Of a DNA stretch of 64,000 nucleotides, positions 1 to 8,744 are shown piece after piece (the stretch's first letter is position 1; every line of letters begins with the position of its first letter). The DNA lies in contig NZ_CP144918.1 of the NCBI RefSeq assembly GCF_036700095.1, positions 1,985,001 through 2,049,000 of the forward strand, in the 5' to 3' direction. A program made the translations under genes and the position numbers. The stretch comes from Pelagerythrobacter marensis (GTDB taxonomy: Bacteria > Pseudomonadota > Alphaproteobacteria > Sphingomonadales > Sphingomonadaceae). The notes below the pieces were generated by a model. The model was not told the origin of the DNA, did not search any database, and saw only the letters and a program-made list of their open reading frames with translations.

Positions 1-175
1 GCGCGAAATTGCGGAATTCGCCGTCGTCGAGGTCGGATCGTGCGGTCCCGACGATCCTGAGGTCCTGTGCCAGGAGCCCATCGTGATCGAGCGCGCATAG
101 CGACGGCAGCAACATGCGCTGCGCCAGATCGCCCGTGGCGCCGAACAGGACCAGTCGATCCGCGGTGAAGCTCAT
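1..175 (-). CDS. zwf: Glucose-6-phosphate 1-dehydrogenase, N-terminal fragment
   Basis: Only the first 58 codons lie in the window; the gene continues past base 1. The product oxidises glucose 6-phosphate to 6-phosphogluconolactone with NAD(P)+, feeding the Entner-Doudoroff pathway. The visible N-terminus holds the Rossmann signature of the family, VLFGATGDLAQRMLLPSL at about residues 9-26 (family form GASGDLAxRKLxPAL). The ATG at 175 follows a non-coding gap that ends at a divergent LacI-type regulator at 312. A 14-base element 64 bases upstream is repeated upstream of glk (see 239-252 and 5198-5211), suggesting shared control of the two glucose-entry enzymes. Confidence 0.93.
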   Translation of the reverse strand, partial: MSFTADRLVLFGATGDLAQRMLLPSLCALDHDGLLAQDLRIVGTARSDLDDGEFRNFA

Positions 176-238
176 GCGTCGATGCCTTTCGCTCGTCGCC
201 TGCTACCTAGGCAGGCCGGTTCTCGCGCGCCAGTGTGC

Positions 239-252
239 CGCATACATATTCA
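239..252 (-). promoter_or_regulatory. 14-base element shared with the glk upstream region
   Basis: The minus strand reads TGAATATGTATGCG here, and exactly the same 14 bases occur at 5198-5211 upstream of glk in the same orientation. The distances to the start codons are almost equal (64 bases to zwf, 66 to glk). It is AT-rich within a GC-rich gap and also lies 60 bases upstream of the divergent LacI-type gene. It could be an operator for that regulator or a shared -10 region; it lacks the CG-centred symmetry usual for LacI operators. Confidence 0.5.
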
Positions 253-311
253 GCCTTGCTTGCGCTTTGCCGCGCTCTTGCCGATAGGGGGCGATAATAG
301 GCGAGAGGTCA

Positions 312-1340
312 ATGGATACGCGAACGAAAAGGCGGCCGACGTCGATCGACGTGGCGGAACGGGCCGGCGTCAGCCAGTCGACCGTTTCGCGCGCGCTCGC
401 AGGGTCCGAAGTCATCACCGAGGCGACCCGGGCCCGGGTTCTGCGCGCGGCGGAGGAAATCGGCTATTTCGTCGACGAACGCGCCGCGCGGCTGCGGCGC
501 GGATCGACCGGAACGATTGCGGTCGTCGTCATCTGCCGCCCGGGCCAGAGCGCGGCGGACATCAATCCCTTTTCCTACATGCTGCTCGGCAGCGTCTGCC
601 TTGCCGCATCGGAACGGGGGTTCGAGACCCTGGTTTCGTTCCAGGCGCGCGAAGAGGACCTGTTCGGCCATTACGAGGAACGCGGCTGGGCCGACGGACT
701 GGTGGTGATCGGCACGACCACCAATCGCACGGCCTGGGACTATTTCCGCAAGCTGGAAAGCGCGGATCGCAATGTCGCCTACTGGGGTTCGCCGTTCGAG
801 GATCTCGAGTGGGTGCGGTCGGATAACCGCGCGGCCGGGCGGCTCGCGGTCGAACATCTGCTTGCCCGGGGCTACCGCGCGCCGTGTTTTCTGGGCGCAA
901 TCGATTCCTCGCAGCATCAGTTCGCCGAACGTTACGAAGGCTATTGCGAGGCGATGCGCGAGGCCGGGCTGACGCCCTGCCTTATCGCCACGCGCGAAGG
1001 CGCCACGCGGGAGGAGGAGGGCGAGGAAGCCTGCGCCCGATATCTCGCCGGTGGCGGCCGGGGCGACGCGATTTTCGCCGCTTGCGACGCCATGGCGCTC
1101 GGCGCGCTGGAGGAACTGGCCCGGCGCGGGGTTTCGGTCCCCGAGGAAATCGGGCTGGTCGGGTTCGACGATCTGCCGGCCACCCGTTTCAGCCGACCGC
1201 CGATCACCACGATCGCGCCCGACGCCGCTGCCGCCGGGGGGCTGCTGATCGACGCCGTGCTCGGCAACGGAGAGGACAGGGGCCAGCAACGCCGGCGGGT
1301 GCCCGTGTCACTGTCGCCGCGGGGAAGCACCGCGCGCTAG
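312..1340 (+). CDS. LacI-family transcriptional regulator
   Basis: A 342-residue protein with the standard LacI layout: an N-terminal helix-turn-helix at residues about 10-33 (TSIDVAERAGVSQSTVSRAL), a hinge near 50-62, then a periplasmic-binding-protein-like sensor domain to the C-terminus. The sensor carries the family pattern DAMALGAL..L..RG..VPEEIGLVGFDD near residues 258-290. The ATG at 312 has a GAGAGG-type ribosome site. It lies divergent from zwf and faces the ppc end of the glk-ppc operon. By position it is likely to regulate glucose catabolism, with a sugar or sugar phosphate as effector; this is inference from context. It is not HexR, which is an RpiR-type protein. Confidence 0.9.
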   Translation: MDTRTKRRPTSIDVAERAGVSQSTVSRALAGSEVITEATRARVLRAAEEIGYFVDERAARLRRGSTGTIAVVVICRPGQSAADINPFSYMLLGSVCLAASERGFETLVSFQAREEDLFGHYEERGWADGLVVIGTTTNRTAWDYFRKLESADRNVAYWGSPFEDLEWVRSDNRAAGRLAVEHLLARGYRAPCFLGAIDSSQHQFAERYEGYCEAMREAGLTPCLIATREGATREEEGEEACARYLAGGGRGDAIFAACDAMALGALEELARRGVSVPEEIGLVGFDDLPATRFSRPPITTIAPDAAAAGGLLIDAVLGNGEDRGQQRRRVPVSLSPRGSTAR

Positions 1341-1371
1341 TTTCGTTTTCGGTGCCGCTCCGTCGAAAGGG

Positions 1372-4158
1372 TCACCCGTGCGCGCCGAACTCGTTGGCGA
1401 TCGCGGTGGCGATCCGCAGGTTCAGCGCGTGGGCGCGTTCGATGGGGGCGATGAATTCCGCCTCGATCGCGGCATAGCCATCGGCGCCGTGATCGGGATA
1501 GTCCGACGGTTCTTCGAGCACATAGTCCGAAGGGCCGGGGAACCGGGTCGGGAAGGCGCGGCGCAGTTGCGCCAGGGCATCCTCCACCCGCAGGGTCAGG
1601 ACCATCTCGATCACGTCGCGGCGGCTGATATCGTTGGCCCGGCTGAAGGCCGGCACCGACACCGCGCGCAGGAACATGTGCTGCAACAATGTCAGGCGCA
1701 GGGCCTGGAGCACGCCGATGCGGCGCCGCACGTCCTCGCGGTTTTCGACCGGCGCCTCGTCCGGCAGCAGGTCGAGCAGGCGGTGCAGTTTCAGCGCATC
1801 GATCCTCAACCGCGAGGCCAGGCGGCGGAACACGCCGGCGCGGTCGTCCTTGACCAGATATTCGGCCAGCGCGGCACACGGTTCGGACAGATCCCGCTCC
1901 GTCCCGCGGTAGGTCCGACTGGCCCAGTAAGCGGAGTTGTACAATTCCCCGAAAGCGGCCACGGTCTTGATGCTGGCCAGGGCGTTGGAGGCACGGACCA
2001 GGCGGACCATCTGGCGGCCCCGCGCGCTTTCCGCCAGCAGTGCGGCAATCTCTTCGCGGTTGCTCTCCGCCGCGCTGCCGAAGCCGGCGATCACGTTGAC
2101 CGGGTAGCCGAGCTGCTGGAGGATCGCGTTGTGCGGAATCGCCCGGATCTGGCGCAGGCTCATCTCGCGATCGGCCGATATGTCCGATTGGCGGCGCGAG
2201 ACCCGGCTGCCGGTGGCGTTGAGAAGGCCGAGGCCGAAGGCCGTGACCGCGCGCGAATAGGTCGCGCTCTCCAGGTGCTCGTTCTGGTGGTCGCGGATCG
2301 CGCGATAGAAGTCGAGGCTGAGATCGGTCCGGCGATAGAACGGATCGGCCGGCGCGCCGGCGTCCGTTTCCGCCGGGCGCAATTGGGCGATCCGCGTCAG
2401 CGTGGCCAGCGCGAGGTCCGGGTTGGCGAAGAACAGGTAACCGTCGCCGCCCTGGAAGCTGACTTCGGGTTCGAGCCGGATGCCCGCGCGGGCGAAACGG
2501 CGCCGGGTCCACGGGCTCAACGGCCATTCGAGCCGGTCGGCAAAACCTCCCGGATGGGCGCCGCGGCCCATCGATTCCCCGTGGGTGTTGAAAATCAGGG
2601 CCGCGACGTCGGTCAGCCCGTTGGCGGCCATCGCCTCCGCCAACCGGCCCTGGAGCCGCTCGATCGCCAGGCTCGCGGGGATCTGGCCGACGAACCGGCC
2701 CGCGTCGGAAAAGCCGGTCTGAATGCACACGCGCCCGCGCCGGCGGGCATAGTCGCGGTAGATGTCCTCCGCCAGCAACGCATCGAGGAAACGGCCGCCG
2801 TGCTCCAGCGCGGTTTCGGTTTCGAACAGGGGGGAAACGTCGACTTTGTCCTCGATCCCGAACAGCCGTGCGAAATAGAGCGCGGACAGCACCGTGGCAG
2901 GCTGTTCGCATTCGGCGATCAGCATGCGGATCGGTGCATCGGCATCGATATGGCGCAGGATCTGCGCCATCGCGAGGAACTGGCGGATCGCGGTGGAGCT
3001 TTCGATTGCCAATGCGGCGAAATTGCTGCGCAGGGGCCTGGCCTGCGCGATCAGCTCGCGCAGCGTGCCGAGCGCGCCCTGGCTGGCAAGGTCGAGCGTC
3101 TGGCCCGCTTCGTCGAGCCGGCGCCGGATCGCATTGTGCAATTGCTTGGCGTTGACCCGGAAATGGATGCCGCCCATGCCCAGCCCGTCGGCGCGCATGG
3201 CGGCGGCCAGCGTCCTGAGCGCGATCGCGCGTTCGCCATCGCTGTCGCCATCGCGCGCCTCCGCCTCCAGCCGGTCGACGATCGGGGTCAGCGACAGGAG
3301 TTTCGCCGGGTCGTCGGCCGTCAGCCGGTTGGCGGCGGCCGAAAGCCTCTCGGGATCGTCGAGCGGCTCGGCAAACATACGGGCGCATTCCGCGGTGTGC
3401 GTCTGGGCCGAGCGGAGCGTGTCGAGCAGCGCGTGCCCCTCGTCGATTGCCGCCAGGCTGTCGGCATAGCGGGCAAGGCGCTCCGCCTTTTCCGCCAGCC
3501 GAAATCCGATCGAGGTGTGCCAGCCGATGTCGGTCCGCCCGTCCATGTCGTAACCGACCCAGGTCGCGAAGCGGAAAGGCAGCGGCGCGAAGGCGTGCCA
3601 CTGTTCGGGCCAGCGCTTGCGCGCGGCATTCAGCAGCCGGGCCACGATCCGGTCGCGCGCATCCTGGCCGCGCGCCATGGCGGCCATCGCCTGCCGGTGT
3701 TCGAAGGTGAGGGTGATCGCGGGACGCTCGGCGGGGAGGGCGCATGCGCTTTCGTCGATCTCGCCCTCGCTGGCGGCGGCCGATGCGACCGCTTCGGACT
3801 GTGCGGGGGCGAGCAGAAAGGTCGGGTGGGCGGTAAACACCGCGTGCAGCTGGGGGCTTTCCCAGTTTGCACGGAAGGTGTCGAAATCGCTGGCGTCGAG
3901 GCAGGCGTCGAGCGCGGCCTCGTTGTCGCGGGGGGCGACCGGGGCGACCAGCCGCCGCAAGCGCCCGGCGCGGGTCATCAACGCCTCGCACTCCAGCTCC
4001 GCAATCAGGCTTTCGATCGTCGCGAGGTCGATCTTCCCGCTCTCCAGCTCGCGCGAGAGGTCCAGCGCGAGCTGGAAGACCGGGTTGAACAGCGGCGTTT
4101 CCTGCGTCTGCCGGTGCAGCGATCCGAGGTGTTCGATGAGTTCGGCCACGGTCTTCAT
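1372..4158 (-). CDS. ppc: Phosphoenolpyruvate carboxylase family protein, diverged active site
   Basis: A 928-residue protein of normal PEPC length, recognisable along its whole length. PEPC forms oxaloacetate from PEP and bicarbonate. Kept: the catalytic His in FTAHPT (His111, E. coli His138), the Arg in GLGMGGIHFR, the metal-ligand Glu in PLFET and the Asp in GFSD. Changed: the glycine-rich catalytic loop, usually FHGRGGxxGRGG, is FNTHGESMGRGAHP (residues 523-536). The positions of E. coli His579 and Arg581 are therefore Asn524 and His526, while the Arg587 equivalent (Arg532) is kept. GGDRDGNP is GYDMDGRT and the SAKD Lys is Arg. The ATG overlaps the glk stop by 4 bases, so the two are translationally coupled. 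It could be an active but altered carboxylase or a PEPC-fold paralogue with another role. Confidence 0.82.
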   Translation of the reverse strand: MKTVAELIEHLGSLHRQTQETPLFNPVFQLALDLSRELESGKIDLATIESLIAELECEALMTRAGRLRRLVAPVAPRDNEAALDACLDASDFDTFRANWESPQLHAVFTAHPTFLLAPAQSEAVASAAASEGEIDESACALPAERPAITLTFEHRQAMAAMARGQDARDRIVARLLNAARKRWPEQWHAFAPLPFRFATWVGYDMDGRTDIGWHTSIGFRLAEKAERLARYADSLAAIDEGHALLDTLRSAQTHTAECARMFAEPLDDPERLSAAANRLTADDPAKLLSLTPIVDRLEAEARDGDSDGERAIALRTLAAAMRADGLGMGGIHFRVNAKQLHNAIRRRLDEAGQTLDLASQGALGTLRELIAQARPLRSNFAALAIESSTAIRQFLAMAQILRHIDADAPIRMLIAECEQPATVLSALYFARLFGIEDKVDVSPLFETETALEHGGRFLDALLAEDIYRDYARRRGRVCIQTGFSDAGRFVGQIPASLAIERLQGRLAEAMAANGLTDVAALIFNTHGESMGRGAHPGGFADRLEWPLSPWTRRRFARAGIRLEPEVSFQGGDGYLFFANPDLALATLTRIAQLRPAETDAGAPADPFYRRTDLSLDFYRAIRDHQNEHLESATYSRAVTAFGLGLLNATGSRVSRRQSDISADREMSLRQIRAIPHNAILQQLGYPVNVIAGFGSAAESNREEIAALLAESARGRQMVRLVRASNALASIKTVAAFGELYNSAYWASRTYRGTERDLSEPCAALAEYLVKDDRAGVFRRLASRLRIDALKLHRLLDLLPDEAPVENREDVRRRIGVLQALRLTLLQHMFLRAVSVPAFSRANDISRRDVIEMVLTLRVEDALAQLRRAFPTRFPGPSDYVLEEPSDYPDHGADGYAAIEAEFIAPIERAHALNLRIATAIANEFGAHG

Positions 4159-5132
4159 GCCGTTTCTCCATGTTCCGCGACGAAGGCCGCCGCCGCGCCG
4201 TAAAGCCCGGGCTGGGGGTGAACGATGAGCTTGACGGGAATTTCGGCCATCAGCCCGGCGAAGCGCCCCTTGGCCCGGAACCGTTCGGCAAAGCCCGAGG
4301 CGGGGAGCGTATCGCGGATGCGGTATCCCAGCCCGCCGGCGATCACCACTCCGGCGAAGCCGCCCTGTGCCAGGGCCATGTCGCCGGCGACCGAGCCGAG
4401 CGAGAGGCAGAAGCGGTCCACGGCGGCGGCGGCGAGGCTGTCCTCGCCGCTCGTTCCGCGAGTCCAGATCTCGACATCGTCGCATTCGGCCACCGTGCGC
4501 CGCTCCATGGCTGCCAGAGTCTGGTAGATGTCGACGATCGCCGGGCCCGAGACCACGCGCTCGACGGAGACCCGCCGGTGCCGCCGGCGCAGGCGCGCGA
4601 GGATCGCGTCCTCGATCGAATCGAGCGGGGCGAAGTCGACATGGCCGCCCTCGGTCGCCTGGACGCGGTACCGGTCGCCCGAGCGCCACAGATGGGCAAC
4701 GCCCAGCCCTGTGCCCGGGCCCAGCACGGTAATCGTGCCTTCGCTGCCCAGTGGCTCGTCGGGCCCCGTCAGGTGGAGGAACTGATCGTCCGGCGCTCGG
4801 GCCACCGCATGGGCCACCGCGGCAAAGTCGTTGACGATGGTGAAGCGCGCGACGCCCAGTTTCGATTTGACCAGTGGCGGGCGGATGACCCAGGGGTTGT
4901 TGGTGAAGCGGATGATGTCGTCGCTCACCGGTCCGGCGATCGCCATGCTGACCGCATCGGGCAGCGAGCCGCCCTGGCGTTGGCGGAAATCTTCCCAGGC
5001 GGTCTGAAAACTTGCGTGGTCTTCGGTGTGGAGCGTTTCGGGCTCGCTCAAGGCTATCGCCCCGTCGGCGTCCACGGTCGCGATTGCAAATCGCGCATGC
5101 GTGCCGCCGATGTCCACCACGACGAGTTCCAT
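4155..5132 (-). CDS. glk: Glucokinase
   Basis: A 325-residue cytoplasmic ATP-dependent glucose kinase of the bacterial Glk (ROK-independent) family. The N-terminal phosphate-binding motif VDIGGTHARFA is at residues 5-15. NDFAAVAHA, the glycine-rich LGPGTGLGVA, the EGGH sugar-contact segment and the C-terminal VIAGGLGYR follow in the usual order. The start at 5132 places this motif at the very N-terminus, as in family members, and follows a short gap carrying the 14-base element shared with zwf. The stop overlaps the ppc start as ATGA. Together with zwf this commits glucose to the Entner-Doudoroff pathway. Confidence 0.94.
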   Translation of the reverse strand: MELVVVDIGGTHARFAIATVDADGAIALSEPETLHTEDHASFQTAWEDFRQRQGGSLPDAVSMAIAGPVSDDIIRFTNNPWVIRPPLVKSKLGVARFTIVNDFAAVAHAVARAPDDQFLHLTGPDEPLGSEGTITVLGPGTGLGVAHLWRSGDRYRVQATEGGHVDFAPLDSIEDAILARLRRRHRRVSVERVVSGPAIVDIYQTLAAMERRTVAECDDVEIWTRGTSGEDSLAAAAVDRFCLSLGSVAGDMALAQGGFAGVVIAGGLGYRIRDTLPASGFAERFRAKGRFAGLMAEIPVKLIVHPQPGLYGAAAAFVAEHGETA

Positions 5133-5197
5133 CGCTATCCTCCCGGACTTGCCCCTCTGCGGCCTGCTAGCAGCCCGATCGCGCCGTGCCCACGCAT

Positions 5198-5211
5198 CGC
5201 ATACATATTCA
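5198..5211 (-). promoter_or_regulatory. 14-base element shared with the zwf upstream region
   Basis: The second exact copy of TGAATATGTATGCG on the minus strand, 66 bases upstream of the glk start. The base next to it differs between the copies (GTGAAT here, CTGAAT at zwf), so the conserved block is short and distinct rather than part of a longer duplication. It is a candidate regulator site or common promoter core for the glucose-entry genes. Confidence 0.5.
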
Positions 5212-6042
5212 CTCCCCTGCGCGCCCATTGTGTGCGTGCGGGTCGGGACGGCGCTCGACCGAGACCGACTTCTCGATAAAGTCGGCCGGGCCGAAGCTGG
5301 TCATGAAACTCACGTCCGCCGCGTCGCGCCCGACACCGATCTTCACGATCTCCTCCGCCCGGGCCATCTCCGTCGCATCGACCAGAAACCAGGCTCCGCC
5401 GCCCGGGGTGGTGGGATCGGTCAGGAACACTTCGGCCACGGCGTGAAAGTCCTGCGGGGTGACATCCGGTGCGAAACAGCTGACGAAGCGTGCCGGAATG
5501 CCCGAGGCCCGGGCGAGCATGACCATGACATGCGCGTAGTCGCGGCAGATACCGCGCCGTTCGATAAAACTGTCGAGCGCCGTCGTATTGGAGGTGCTCG
5601 ACCCCGGGGCGTAAGTGAAACCGTTCGCGATCCAGTCCCGGATGGCCGCGATCCGGGCGCCGCCGTCGACCGATCCGAACTCGGCCTCCACGAACTGCTG
5701 GAAACGATCTGCCGGGCAATAGCGCGAATCGAACAGGTACTGCACCGCCTCGCCGGGCAATTCGTGCGGGCGCAGGCGTTCGAGCCGGGCGACGTCCGCC
5801 GGCATGCGCTCGACCGCCACCGTCGCGGTGTAAGTCACGTCGTAGCGGCCTTCCGCGCGAATCCACACGCGTTCGCCGATCGCGTCCTGCGCCGGGATGC
5901 GTGCGAAGTGCTCGCCCTTCGTCACCCAGGTATCGGTTTCGAGCAATCGCTGCTCGGGGATCATGGCCGCTTCGAACTGCAGCAGCACGTCGGTCGGCTT
6001 GTCCATCTGGAAAGCGAATGCGAGATCGATCGATATGGGCAT
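5209..6042 (-). CDS. Transglutaminase-like cysteine protease family protein
   Basis: A 277-residue protein with the bacterial transglutaminase-like fold (PF01841). The catalytic triad is visible: Cys166 in RRGICRDYAHV, His200 in PQDFHAVAEVF and Asp222 in WFLVDATEMA. About 100 residues of N-terminal beta-rich sequence (bact_transglu_N-like) precede it. No signal peptide is apparent, so it is probably cytoplasmic. Bacterial members act as proteases or amidases more often than as cross-linkers. The chosen start MPISIDLAF at 6042 fits the N-terminal domain. The gene stands alone between glk and a divergent secreted-protein gene; the substrate is unknown. Confidence 0.85.
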   Translation of the reverse strand: MPISIDLAFAFQMDKPTDVLLQFEAAMIPEQRLLETDTWVTKGEHFARIPAQDAIGERVWIRAEGRYDVTYTATVAVERMPADVARLERLRPHELPGEAVQYLFDSRYCPADRFQQFVEAEFGSVDGGARIAAIRDWIANGFTYAPGSSTSNTTALDSFIERRGICRDYAHVMVMLARASGIPARFVSCFAPDVTPQDFHAVAEVFLTDPTTPGGGAWFLVDATEMARAEEIVKIGVGRDAADVSFMTSFGPADFIEKSVSVERRPDPHAHNGRAGE

Positions 6043-6148
6043 ACTCCGCCAACGCGGCGGAGCCGCGGTTGTTTCGGGCCCGCGGTGCCGAGCGAATTGC
6101 CACTGCCCGAACTGTAAGGCACAAAGGCCTGAATCGGGGAGGAGGAGC

Positions 6149-7699
6149 ATGAAATTTCGTGATATCGCGATCGCCGCGCTCGTGCTCGGGGCCGTGCCTG
6201 CCACGGCGCAGCAAGCGAGCGAAGCGACCGGAACGGCACGCGACTATGGCGCGATGAGCGATGCGGAACTCGAAGCGGCGCTGGAGGGGCTCGGAGACGC
6301 CTGGATCGACCGGTGCGAAATCAGCGAGCCTCTGCTGGCGGAGCTAAGCACGCGCCCGGCGAAGGAGGACTACCGGTCGGGCATGCTGCTTGCGCGAATG
6401 GCTTGCGCCGACAGACAGGGGGCCTACGAACGCGCTGCCGATGCCTTGGCCGAGTACGAGAAGGACTTCGATCCGCTGTCCTTTCTCGGTCTGGGGTTCT
6501 ACCTCGATTCGCGGCGCGACGATGCCGCCTCCGCGCTCGCTCGCCTCGAACGCTTTGCGAACACCGCCACCCACGAAACGGCCGAGGCGCTGAATATTGA
6601 CGGGTTACAAGCTGCCGCAACGCTGGCGCGCAAGCACGGCCGCGAAGATGCGTTCGAAGATCTGGCCTTCCGCCTGTTCCAATCGCCGTTGTACGCCAGC
6701 GTCTCCGGCGAGGTTCAAAGCGGCATTGCCTACTGGGCGCTGGTACCCGCGATTCGCGCGAACGACGAAGCCCTGATCGACGAGGCTCTGGGACAGATAC
6801 GCAATCCCACCTCCTATCCGGACTTTCTGGCGCTGCGCGAGTATGAACCCGCATGGCCGCAGATCGAGCGTCGGGTCGGCGAACATTTCACCGCCATCAC
6901 CGAGGCATTTCGTCATTGGGCGGCAGCACGCTACGAGAACGCGCCCCATGATCGCGATCGCTTCTCCGACGCTGCACATGCGCTCTATTTCGACGGCCGG
7001 TTCGAAGAAGCTGCTGCACTTGCCCGCAAATGGCGGGAGCGTCCGGACGCTTTCGACACTATCGAGGAAGGCGATGCCTGGGCGCTCAACATCGAAGCCT
7101 ATGCACTCGATGCGCTGGGCCGGATTGCCGAGGCCGACGCCGTGTTCGACCGCCTCGCCGAACTGCCCGCGGACGAAAATCCCTGGGTGGTGAGCTTCGT
7201 GATCAATCGCGGTTCCCGGCTGGTCGGGCAGAGGCGTTTTGCAGAAGGGCTGGAAGCTGCGCGCCTCGCGCGCGAAGTGGCCGAGGAACACGGCAATACG
7301 TATGCCAGAATGCTTGTCGCACGCGATCATGTCTGCGCGCTTCACGAGCTTGGGCGGGGTGAGGAGGCCGGGGCCGACCTGGCCTATTTGCGCGAGAACC
7401 GTGTCGAGAGGGTCACTCTGGTGGTTCAGGCGCTGCTGTGTGCCGGCCAGCGGGACGAGGCGCTCGCCATGCTGATCGACGGGATCGGCGACGAGCGCAC
7501 ACGCGCCGGTGTGATCATCGGGCTTCTGCCCGAGGAATACGATCTTTTCTACACGGCGTCGCTTCTTCCCCGGCCGCGCGATCTTCTTGCCACGAGCCGG
7601 GAGCTGCGCACTGCCTACGAGCGCTGGGCGCGCGAGATACCCGACACGTTCGTGCCTGCGGCGTCGCGCAAGCGGGTGCCGCTCGACCGCGCGCGCTGA
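6149..7699 (+). CDS. Exported helical-repeat (TPR-like) protein of unknown function
   Basis: A 516-residue protein beginning with a short signal peptide (MKFRDIAIAALVLGAVPATA, predicted cleavage after residue 20). The rest is a run of amphipathic helix pairs with A/L-rich packing and repeated patterns such as ALDALGRIAEADAVFDRLAEL, typical of degenerate TPR repeats. No catalytic motif is visible. The ATG has a near-perfect ribosome site (GGAGGAG directly upstream). It is likely periplasmic and involved in protein-protein contacts. No neighbour suggests a partner. Confidence 0.8.
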   Translation: MKFRDIAIAALVLGAVPATAQQASEATGTARDYGAMSDAELEAALEGLGDAWIDRCEISEPLLAELSTRPAKEDYRSGMLLARMACADRQGAYERAADALAEYEKDFDPLSFLGLGFYLDSRRDDAASALARLERFANTATHETAEALNIDGLQAAATLARKHGREDAFEDLAFRLFQSPLYASVSGEVQSGIAYWALVPAIRANDEALIDEALGQIRNPTSYPDFLALREYEPAWPQIERRVGEHFTAITEAFRHWAAARYENAPHDRDRFSDAAHALYFDGRFEEAAALARKWRERPDAFDTIEEGDAWALNIEAYALDALGRIAEADAVFDRLAELPADENPWVVSFVINRGSRLVGQRRFAEGLEAARLAREVAEEHGNTYARMLVARDHVCALHELGRGEEAGADLAYLRENRVERVTLVVQALLCAGQRDEALAMLIDGIGDERTRAGVIIGLLPEEYDLFYTASLLPRPRDLLATSRELRTAYERWAREIPDTFVPAASRKRVPLDRAR

Positions 7700-7717
7700 C
7701 AGCTGTGCTCGCCTGGT

Positions 7718-8137
7718 TCAAGGTTCCCCCGCAACGTGCAGCGCGACCTCGCGGCGGTGGGGGCGGGTGCGGTGTTCGGCGAGGAACAGGCCCTGCCAGG
7801 TGCCGAGCATCATCCGCCCGCCGGAGACCGGTATTGCCTGACTGACGCCGGTGAGCGCGGTCTTGAGGTGGGCGGGCATGTCGTCCGGCCCCTCGTCGTC
7901 GTGATCGTAGTGCGCGCCTTGCGGTGCGATCCGGTCGAGCCAGCGCAGAATGTCGCTCTGCACCGCGCGGGCGGCGTTCTCGTTGATAAGCAATGACGCC
8001 GAGGTGTGACGGCAGAACGCGGTAAGCAGGCCGGTCTCGATCCCGGTGGAGGCGAGCCAGTCGGCGACCTCGCGAGTGATCTCCGTCAGACCGGGTCCGC
8101 GGGTGTCGAAGGCAAGCGTGGTGGTGTGGTGCGGCAT
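7718..8137 (-). CDS. YjbQ family (UPF0047) protein
   Basis: A 139-residue single-domain protein of the YjbQ/UPF0047 family. The two signatures are present: FCRHTSASLLINENA near residues 41-55 and the metal-site-like HDDEGPDDMPAHLKT further on, followed by GTWQGLFLAEHR. Some YjbQ proteins show weak thiamine phosphate synthase activity, but the physiological role is unsettled. A start nine bases upstream (8146) is also open; the 8137 start fits family length better. It is divergent from the AlkB-like gene with only 18 bases between starts, so the promoters must overlap. Confidence 0.9.
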   Translation of the reverse strand: MPHHTTTLAFDTRGPGLTEITREVADWLASTGIETGLLTAFCRHTSASLLINENAARAVQSDILRWLDRIAPQGAHYDHDDEGPDDMPAHLKTALTGVSQAIPVSGGRMMLGTWQGLFLAEHRTRPHRREVALHVAGEP

Positions 8138-8155
8138 CGCTCCCATATAGGCGCC

Positions 8156-8734
8156 ATGGGTTTGCAGCGCGACCTTTTCGCCCCCGAAGGGCAGGCGGCG
8201 GCACTGCCGGTGCCCGGTATGCTGCTGATCGAGGATGCGATCGGCGCGGCGGAGGAGCGCGCGTTGGAGGTGCGCATCGATGCCGCCCCGCTCGCGCCGT
8301 TCCGGTTCGGCCAGTGGCGCGGCAAGCGGCTGACCGCGAACTACGGCTCCGCCTACGACTACCGGCGCGGCAGAGTGACCGAGGCGCCGCCGCTGCCCGA
8401 GTGGATCGACAGCCTGCGCGCGCGTCTCGCGCCGCTCGCCGACCGCGACCCGCACGATTTCGGGCAAGCGCTGCTCATCCGCTACGATCCGGGGGCGGGT
8501 ATCGGCTGGCACCGCGACCGGCCGCAATATGGCGAAGTGCTCGGCCTCTCGCTTTCCGCGCCTGCCGTCCTGCGCCTGCGCCGCCGCACGGAGCAGGGGT
8601 TCGAACGGCGCAGCGTCGACCTGCCGCCGCGCTCGCTCTACCTGCTTAGCGGCGAAGCCCGCGCGCTGTGGGAGCATTCGATCGCTCCTATGGCTGCGAC
8701 CCGTCGTTCGGTGACGCTGCGGACTCTCCGCTGA
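8156..8734 (+). CDS. AlkB-like 2-oxoglutarate/Fe(II) dioxygenase
   Basis: A 192-residue protein with the AlkB fold. The iron ligands are visible: His119 and Asp121 in IGWHRDRPQYG, and His174 in LWEHSIAP. The 2-oxoglutarate-binding arginine pattern is RRSVTLR (residues 183-189; family RxNxTxR). The NYGSAYDY segment matches the nucleotide-recognition lid region. Such enzymes remove alkyl groups from nucleic-acid bases (or protein) by oxidative demethylation. It resembles the ALKBH-like bacterial subgroup more than E. coli AlkB, and no ada or other repair gene is adjacent. Confidence 0.87.
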   Translation: MGLQRDLFAPEGQAAALPVPGMLLIEDAIGAAEERALEVRIDAAPLAPFRFGQWRGKRLTANYGSAYDYRRGRVTEAPPLPEWIDSLRARLAPLADRDPHDFGQALLIRYDPGAGIGWHRDRPQYGEVLGLSLSAPAVLRLRRRTEQGFERRSVDLPPRSLYLLSGEARALWEHSIAPMAATRRSVTLRTLR

Positions 8735-8744
8735 GGCCGGGCTG

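Noticed and set aside
1378-4203. A 941-codon open frame on the plus strand
   Set aside because: It is the antisense of ppc in a GC-rich genome; the translation is low-complexity, rich in Arg/Gly/Ala/Val, and shows no domain, whereas the minus strand encodes a recognisable full-length PEPC.
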